From an uncultured Verrucomicrobiota bacterium (GTDB lineage: Bacteria > Verrucomicrobiota > Verrucomicrobiia > Limisphaerales > UBA9464), in contig CAITXU010000266.1 of the NCBI GenBank assembly GCA_903896505.1, positions 1-60,334 on the forward strand: 60,334 nt of DNA, written 5' to 3'. Below are positions 16,677 to 24,700 of the stretch, in pieces (position 1 is the stretch's first letter; every line of letters begins with the position of its first letter). Both the position numbers and the translations under genes were made by a program. The notes beneath the pieces are model-generated. The model saw nothing but the letters and a program-made list of their open reading frames with translations, was not told the origin of the DNA and did no database searches.

Positions 16677-17038
16677 GGGAACGATGGGGATAAACTGACA
16701 TAGGACAGTAGGACAGTCAAGGGGGAAAAAAGGTGTTTTGGTTCAGAAATGAGCGCTGGATTCGGTGACCTCCCGGTGGCTTCGCCTGTCCTCACCTTTG
16801 TCCTCAAGTGCCGGAGGTGAGTCTCAGGACCCAGCGGGATTGAACCCCGACACGGGTATCGGTAGCGCCATTGGGCACGCAGGGTTTCACCTTATATTCG
16901 ATGGGACAGCTCCTGTGCAAAGTGAATGAGGTCATGCAAGAGAGGTGCGATCCAATTTTCGGTTCTGCCAGTCCGGACAATCGATGAAATCGCACCCGTT
17001 CCCTAAAGAGGAACGGTCTTGAACGACACCATCTATTT
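16677..17038. other. Gap between GntR operon and entericidin-like gene
   Basis: Divergent intergenic region. Apart from the possible operator at 16695-16719 I see no gene, no CTGTCCC repeat and no clear hairpin. The promoter of the entericidin-like gene should lie in 16960-17030. Confidence 0.5.
16695..16719 (-). promoter_or_regulatory. Putative GntR operator
   Basis: Tandem TAGGACAG-TAGGACAG flanked by TGAC and GTCA, 19-43 bases upstream of the regulator start. The direct repeat plus the outer inverted TGAC/GTCA could be the operator. No promoter boxes were assigned. Confidence 0.35.
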
Positions 17039-17182
17039 ATGAAAAACACACGAAAGCTCGCTCTCCCTATTCTTTGTATCGTCACCCTGATCGGAATTCT
17101 CGCCAGCGGGTGCAATACGGCCAACGGCTTTGGCAAGGACGTCCAAAAAGCGGGTGAAGGAATACAAGACGGAACCAAGTAG
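17039..17182 (+). CDS. Entericidin-like small lipoprotein
   Basis: A 47-residue protein. It begins MKNTRKLALPILCIVTLIG, then ILASGCNTANG: a lipoprotein signal with lipobox LASGC (Cys at 25). The mature part NTANGFGKDVQKAGEGIQD matches the entericidin pattern C-N-T-x-x-G-x-G-x-D-x-x-x-A-G. EcnA/EcnB-type peptides are envelope lipoproteins induced by stress. It starts the group with the BON and lmo0937-type genes, all on the same strand. Confidence 0.85.
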   Translation: MKNTRKLALPILCIVTLIGILASGCNTANGFGKDVQKAGEGIQDGTK

Positions 17183-17310
17183 GTCCGCCCCCAGCCCGGC
17201 ATTATCCCCAAAGGACCGCTCAGTCGGGTTACACCCCATGGTTCCAAATCAAGGTGTTGCTTAATATTCATCCGCGGTGGACGCCTGTCGGTATCCACCA
17301 CCACTTCATT

Positions 17311-18087
17311 ATGAAAAACTTTTTCTCTCTTGCATCCTGGGTGGCGAGTGCCCTCGTCATCACTCCATTCGTATTATCCGCCTCTGAAACGGACGACCGG
17401 ATTGAAATGGCCGCACGCAAATCGTATGTCTTTAAAACCTACCTGGTCGGTGACTCCATCCACACTGAATCCAAGGAAGGGGTTGTGACCCTGACCGGTA
17501 CGGTTGCTGTCATCGAACATCGGACGCTCGCCGAAGACACCGTGGAAGGACTACCCGGGGTCCTTCGGGTTGACAATCAGCTCAAGTTGAAAGGCGAGGC
17601 ACCTCCGGAGCATTCCGATACCTGGCTCACGCTGCGTGTGAAGTCCGCCCTTCTGTTTCACCGTCATGTCAGTGCCACCGGCACCGATGTATCGGTGACG
17701 GATGGAATCGTCACCCTGAGGGGCGAGGTTCCCAACCTGGCGCAAAAGGATTTGACAGGAGAATACGCCAAGGACGTCGAGGGAGTCCGGGATGTTAAGA
17801 ATGAATTGACGGTGTCCGTCGCCCCGGTGAAGCCCGCCGAGAGCCTGGACGAAAAGATTGATGACGCCTCAATCACCGCCCAAGTGAAGGCCGCCCTTTT
17901 GGCGCATCGGTCCACACGGTCCTTGAAGACCAAGGTTTTCACGCTGGAAGGCGTCGTGACCGTCACTGGACGTGCATCCAATGAGGCGGAGAAGAGCCTC
18001 GTGGGCAAGTTGGTGGAGGACGTCAATGGAGTCCATCAGGTCATCAATCAAATCACCGTGGAGATTTCCGCAGCTTCCGCGAAGTAA
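17311..18087 (+). CDS. BON-domain protein, three BON repeats, OsmY-like
   Basis: 258 residues with a Sec signal (FFSLASWVASALVITPFVLSASE). Three BON domains follow at about 25-95, 99-172 and 185-255; each has the Gly-bearing core seen in EGVVTLTGTV, DGIVTLRGEVPN and EGVVTVTGRASN, and ends V-x-V-N-x-L or similar. BON proteins bind phospholipid surfaces and support envelope integrity in osmotic stress. The ATG at 17311 was preferred over an upstream one (17254) because it starts a proper signal peptide. Confidence 0.9.
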   Translation: MKNFFSLASWVASALVITPFVLSASETDDRIEMAARKSYVFKTYLVGDSIHTESKEGVVTLTGTVAVIEHRTLAEDTVEGLPGVLRVDNQLKLKGEAPPEHSDTWLTLRVKSALLFHRHVSATGTDVSVTDGIVTLRGEVPNLAQKDLTGEYAKDVEGVRDVKNELTVSVAPVKPAESLDEKIDDASITAQVKAALLAHRSTRSLKTKVFTLEGVVTVTGRASNEAEKSLVGKLVEDVNGVHQVINQITVEISAASAK

Positions 18088-18159
18088 GGAAACCGAACAA
18101 CCGACCGGCACGCGAAGTGCCGGTCCAGGTTGGTTCAAAGCCATTCAACAATCCATCGT

Positions 18160-18309
18160 ATGCTCTACACCATCGCTGTTATTCTTTTGGTTCTTTGGGT
18201 CCTCGGATTGGTGAGCAGTTACACCATCGGCGGATTCATCCACATCCTATTGGTGGTCGCTGTGATCATGATCCTGGTCAACCTCATCTCGGGGCGACGC
18301 GGACTTTGA
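18160..18309 (+). CDS. lmo0937-type small membrane protein
   Basis: A 49-residue protein with two membrane helices (YTIAVILLVLWVLGLV and IHILLVVAVIMILVNL) separated by SSYTIGGF, ending in SGRRGL. This is the lmo0937/DUF5670 pattern: LLWVLGLV, S-Y-T-x-GG-F-I-H, and a short basic tail. The role is unknown; the group is often stress-linked. It lies 72 bases after the BON gene. Confidence 0.88.
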   Translation: MLYTIAVILLVLWVLGLVSSYTIGGFIHILLVVAVIMILVNLISGRRGL

Positions 18310-18750
18310 ATCCGGCTAGTTTCATGGGGGGGGAACACCTTCAAGATCGGTCGTCCGTCGGGGGGAAGCGGCGTCTCGCCGCTTTTGCCCCCGATTGGCC
18401 TTGCCCGGGCAAACTGCAGCTGATCCGGACAGCCACGGCTCGGCGGGAGCCCCGGTCCTGCGCACGGCCCTTTGGCTTTGCCTATGCGAAATCAGCGTTG
18501 TTCGAACCGCCTAAGGCTTGGCGGGAGCCTCGCCCTACCATTGCCTTGTGACTCCTTACTATCACTTTCTGAATATACGTTACATCTGTAGGGCGAGGCT
18601 CCTGCTGAGCGGTGGGGGGTTTGGATTGAGTCCATTGCAGGCGGGCACATCCAACAGGGTGGGGCAAAAACGGCGAGACGCCGCTGCCACTACCCAATTC
18701 TTCGGAGGCAAAGCTAAATCGCCGTCCGCAGGACCATTTGAATCTTAACC
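18310..18750. repeat. Nested inverted-repeat region
   Basis: No gene. The outer arms are 18367-18391 (AGCGGCGTCTCGCCGC then TTTTGCCCC) and the matching inverted 18662-18685. The inner arms are 18516-18538 and 18588-18610 (20 of 23 positions match) around a 49-bp AT-rich loop. Each outer arm is also a small hairpin itself. The layout resembles a MITE or two nested ones. The promoter of the glucan synthase gene must be in or right after it. Confidence 0.6.
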
Positions 18751-21700
18751 ATGATTCAAACCCTCTTTTCCATCGTTCCAGGGTGGGTTGCCCGTTACCT
18801 CCATCCCGTGAGGGGCGAAGCGCCGCTCCGAGGGGATTTGATGAGTGCCGAACAGTTGGTCCGACATGCGCGGACACTGGCCGAGGGTCACGAGGTTGTC
18901 ATCCGTCATCGGGATAACCGTCTGTTATCCTGTCTGGATTCCAATGAGGCCGTCTTGCGGAATTTCAACCGATCGACCCTTTTGATCGGACGCGAACGCC
19001 ACCTGACACCGGCGGCGGAGTGGCTGTTGGATAATTTCTACCTCATCGAGGAGCAGATTCAACTGGCACGACGCCATCTGCCGAGCGGGTACAGCCGTGA
19101 ACTGCCGCGTCTGGTCCGGGGTCCATCCCATGGTTTACCGCGCGTCTACGACATCATCCTGGAATTGATCGCCCATGTGGATGCGCAGATCGATGCGGAA
19201 CCCCTCTCGAGTTTCATTGATGCTTATCAGTCGGTGGCCTGGCTCAAGCTCGGTGAGCTTTGGGCGATTCCGATCATGCTCCGCCTCGGGCTGATTGAAA
19301 ATCTGCAGCGGATTGCCAACCGACTGACCCTGGCGCGGGCTGATCGGGATTCTGCGGTCTCCTGGGTGCATCGCCTGCAGGAGATGACCGGGAAACAACC
19401 ATCCGGCCTTGTGATCGTGGTGGCCGAAATGGCCAATGCGGACCTGTCGCTTTCGTGCTCCTTCGTTGCGGAATTTTGCCAGCGACTCTCCCGTCAGAGC
19501 CCGGTTCTACAGCTTGCCCGCAGCTGGCTGGACCAGCGCTTGTCCGAAAAGGGGACTTCCATCGAACTCCTCATTCACCAGGAGAGTCAAGGCCAGGCGG
19601 CAGATCAGGTTTCCGTGAGTCACTGCATATCCAGCCTGCGGCTTCTCAGCACCATGGATTGGATGCGATTCGTGGAATCGCACAGTCGGGTGGAAACAAT
19701 CCTGAGATCCGATCCTGCAGCAGTATACCCCGAGATGGATTTTCAGACCCGGGATTCCTATCGGCATGCGGTCGAATCCCTGGCCCGTCATGGAAATGCC
19801 AGTGAACCAGCGGCAGCTGAGAAGGCCATCGAAAGGGCTGCGGAATGTGCGCGAAGCTTTGGAATAGGCGCGCGTTCGGCTCATGTGGGATATCATCTCG
19901 TCGATCGGGGTGCCAATGCCTTGCGAAGCGACCTATCGGTGCGGCTTCCATGGTCATCCCGGGTTGAAGCGGTACTGCTGAGGCATCCATTGCTGTTCTA
20001 CTGCGGCGGTGTGTGTTCTTTGACGCTTTTGGCTTTGCTCGCGTGGAGCTTCCGGGCGGAGACGTCCGAGGTTCCTGACGGAATTTTCCTCCTATTCATC
20101 CCGCTGGTTTTGATTGGGGCGAGCCAATTTGCGGTTTCGCTGACCAACCTCCTGTGTGGATGGTGGGTGAAGCCGCGTCTGCTCCCGCGATTGGACTATT
20201 CCCGGGGATTACCATCGGACCGTCGAACCATGGTCGTGGTTCCCGCGCTGATTTCCAACGTGGACGAGGTCAATCAACTGATCGGGAACCTTGAGATTCA
20301 TCACCTCGCAAATCCCGATGCCCACCTGCATTTTGCCCTTCTAACGGACTTTCTGGATTCGCCTACGGAAACGACGCCGCAGGATGCCATGGTGCTGGAG
20401 AAAGCCCGGCTTGGAATTGTTGCCTTGAATCAGCGTCATTCGGTCGCCGGTCGCAGTGTTTTTTACCTGCTGCACCGTTCGCGACGATGGAATGCCGGTG
20501 AGGGTCTGTGGATGGGTTATGAGCGAAAGCGTGGGAAGTTGAGTGAGTTCAACTCACTCCTTCGCCGCGGTGCGGCCGACTGTTTTTCCACGGTGGTGGG
20601 GGAACCCGGCATCTTTTCAACAGTCCGCTACGTCATCACGCTCGACTCGGATACACAGCTCCCCAGAGATGCCGCCTGCCAACTGATAGGGATCATGTCT
20701 CACCGGCTGAATCGTCCTGAATTTGATCCCGTTCGGGGTATTGTCATTGAGGGTTACGGCATCCTCCAGCCGAGGGTTGGCGTCAGCCTTCCTACGGCTC
20801 GACGCACCTGGTTTGCGCGTCTGTTTGCGGGTGACTCCGGCATCGATCCGTATACCCGGGCGGTGTCGGACCTCTATCAAGACCTCTTTCGGGAGGGTTC
20901 CTTTGTGGGTAAGGGCATTTATGATGTCGATGCCTTTGAGCGCGTCATGGCCGGACGATTCCCCGAGAACACGGTTCTGAGTCATGACCTTCTCGAGTCC
21001 TGCCATGCGCGGTCGGCTTTGGTGAGCGATGTGGAGTTTTACGAGGGATTTCCCGCGCGGTATAGCGTCGACACCGCCCGCCGCCATCGTTGGATTCGCG
21101 GCGATTGGCAGGCGATCCGCTGGCTGCTGCGGCGGACCCCCGGGGCGGATGGCGGATTCCAGCCAAATCCCCTGACGTTTCTCTCCCAATGGAAGCTGCT
21201 GGACAATCTTCGCCGAAGCCTGGTGCCCGCAGCGCTGACGGCTTTCCTTTTGGGTAGTTGGTTGCTCCTTCCTTCCTTAAGCCTCGAAGCCGTCCTGGTT
21301 GTGTTGGGAGTGATGGCCCTGCCGGCCCTGTTAACGGCATTGGGTTCCGCTCTTTCCAAACCTGAGGAAAATCCGACGGAATTGCACCTCTGTCAGGTGG
21401 GACTGTCGGTGGTTCAACAACTGGGCCAACTGGTGTTAAACCTCGCTTTCCTTCCCTGCGACGCCGCGCTCAATCTCGATGCCATTATTCGGACCTTAAC
21501 GAGGCTGTTCATCACACGTCGCCGATTGATGGAATGGCGGTCCTCCGGGGAATCGGCACGAAGCGATACCGTCGGTTTGCTCCAATCGTACGTGAGCATG
21601 GTCAGCGCCCCGTTGGTGGCCATCCTTGGGGGAACGGCCATCTGGATTGTTCAGCCCGGGAGTTTTCCTGTGGCCGCGCCCTTTTTAATCCTCTGGTGGT

Positions 21701-24700
21701 TGGGACCTGGCCTGGCGTGGTGGATCAGTCGACCGATCCCGTCCATTCCCCCTGCCTTGAGCACGGAGCAAATTCAGTTTCTGGGAATCACAGCCCGTAG
21801 AACCTGGCGGTTTTTCGAAACTTTCGTCAATGCCGACGAGCACTGGTTGCCGCCGGACAATTTTCAGGAAATTCCGGAGGGCCGAGTCGCCTCGCGAACC
21901 TCTCCCACCAACATGGGGCTGGCACTCCTCGCCAATCTGACCGCCTGTGATTTCGGGTATCAGTCCACGGGGATGCTGCTTCGCCGCACCCGCGACGCAT
22001 TGACCACCATGGAGCGAATGGACCGCCACCGGGGACACTTTTACAACTGGTATCACACGCGGTCACTGCAGCCACTGATTCCGCTCTATATTTCAAGTGT
22101 CGACAGTGGTAATTTGGCGGGTCATCTGCTGACGCTTTCCTCGGGCCTTCGGGAATTGGCCGACCTCCCGATGGACCTCCAAAATCCAAGCCGTGGACTA
22201 CTGGACACCGTCCGCGTTCTTCGACTGGCGGGTGCGCCGCCTGCATCTGTGGACGAAATCGAGGCGGTCCTGGCTGAGTCCACCGAGGGATTACAGGCGG
22301 CAGAACATCGCCTGACGGAAGCCTTGCGGCTGACGGAGGCGCTCCTTTCAACGCCTCTTGAACCCGGAAACCTATGGGGGGATTGGGCTGATGCACTCCG
22401 CCGGAACTGTCAGGATCATCGTACGGACCTCGTCTTCCTGGCTCCCTGGCTCCTTGAAACCGACTTCTCCGCCCCGACCGATGGGGGGCTCAAATCCGTT
22501 CGCGAGGCGAGCGAATTGGAATTTGAATCGCTCCTGGATCCATTGGATTTCCCTTTGGGTTTGCGGAAATGGGCTGAACGCACGTTGGAAATAGCCGCCG
22601 CCATCGAGGCTGGTTACGGCACAACCGCAGGTGTGAACCGGCCGGTCGAGGCAGTGCGGAAAGCGTCGATTCTGGTCAGAGGGCTTCGGGAATCCGCCGC
22701 ACGGTCCCGGGAACGACTGATGGAACTCGAGGAGCTCGCCCGGTTGTGCGAAGGCATGGCCGCCATGGACTTCACCTTCCTGTTTGATTTTGATCGGAAA
22801 CTATTCTCGACCGGGTTCCGGATGGCGGAACACCGGTGCGATTCCGGCTATTATGACCTGCTGGCCTCCGAGGCCCGGCTGTGCAGTTATGTGGCCATCG
22901 CCTTGGGTCAGATACCTCAGAATCACTGGTTTGCTCTGGGTCGATTATTGGTGGGGGGACGCTGCGGACCGAACTTGGTGTCCTGGAGCGGCTCCATGTT
23001 CGAGTACCTGATGCCGATGTTGGTGATGCCCTCGTTTGAAAACACGCTCTTGGACCGCACCTGCCACGCCGCTGTCCGGCAACAGATCGCCTATGGCAGG
23101 CTGCGGGGCGTGCCCTGGGGAATTTCGGAGTCCGGTTACAACAGGACGGATGTGGAACTCAACTACCAATATCGCGCCTTCGGTGTTCCGGGGTTGGGGC
23201 TGAAGCGCGGACTGTCGGAGGACCTTGTTATCGCGCCCTATGCCACGGCGCTGGCGCTGATGGTCGACCCTGTGGCGGCCTGCGAAAACCTCCAGCGGAT
23301 GGACCGGGATGCCCGCTGCGGAACCTATGGATTCTATGAGGCCATCGATTATACCCCGACCCGGCTGCCACCCGGCGAGACCAGTGCAACCGTCCGCTCC
23401 TACATGGTTCATCATCAAGGGATGAGCCTGCTGGCCTTGGCCCAACTCCTCAAGGACGGTCCCATGCAACGGCGGTTTCTCGCCTGTCCGGTTCTCAAGG
23501 CTTCCGACTTGCTCTTGCAAGAGCGTGTTCCGCGTTCGGTTCCCGGCGTTTACACCGAGGACCTGAGCCTGGAGACGGCCCACACGTTGGCCGTGGAAAA
23601 CGAAAGCATGATGCGCGTGTTTACCGACACGTCACCCCCGGCACCCGAAGTTCAATTGTTATCGAACGGTCGGTACCATGTCTTAATCAGCAGTACGGGC
23701 GGGGGATACGGACGTTGGAAAGACCTTGCCGTCACCCGTTGGCAGGAGGATTCGACCTGCGATGGTTCGGGAACCTTTGTTTATCTGCGCGAACCAGCCA
23801 CCGGCGAATTCTGGTCGGCCACCCATCAGCCCACCCTCCGGACCCTGCACGGTAGCGAAGCCATTTTCACCGAGGCCCGGGCGGAATTCCGGCACCGCCA
23901 TCGTGAACTGGATGTGCACCTGGCCATCAGCGTCTCACCGGAGGACGATGTGGAACTGCGCCGACTGACCATCACCAACCATTCCCTTCTGCCCCGTCAG
24001 CTGGAGGTGACGTCTTATCTCGAGCCGGTTCTGGCCCTCGCCTCATCGGACGCGGCGCATCCGTTGTTCAGCAAACTCTTTCTGCAAACCGAATTCGAAG
24101 CGTCCACTTCGGCGTTGCTCTGCACCCGACGAGCCCGATCGCAAGAGGAAAAGCCGCCTTGGATGCTGCATCTGCTGGTCGTTGCCGGAGGCGAGGTCGG
24201 CGGCATCACCTGTGAGACGGACCGTGCCCGTTTCGTTGGTCGTTGTGGGAGCCTTGTTCGGCCCGACGCCATGACCAGGGACACGCCGTTTTCGAATACC
24301 GTGGGGGCGGTTCCGGACCCCATTCTGTCGCTCCGCCGAACAGTCCGCCTGGCACCCTATCAAACCCTGGTGGTCGATTTGGTCACGGGCGTGGCCGAGA
24401 GTCGGGAGGCTGCCTTGGCGCTGATCGAACGTTACCAAGGTCCCCGCATGGCCGACCGGGGCTTTGACCTCGCCTGGACCCATGGGCAGGTGACTCTCCG
24501 GCATCTGGACGCCACTGAAGGGGAGGCCCAGCTCTACAGCCGCCTCGCCAGCGCCCTTGTTTATGCCGATCCGGTCAGACGGGCCAATGCCGGGGTGCTC
24601 CGCGGCAACCGGCGGGGACAAAACGCCTTGTGGAGTTACGGGATTTCGGGTGACCTGCCGATTCTGCTGCTCCGGATCAGCGACGTGAACAAGATCGAGC

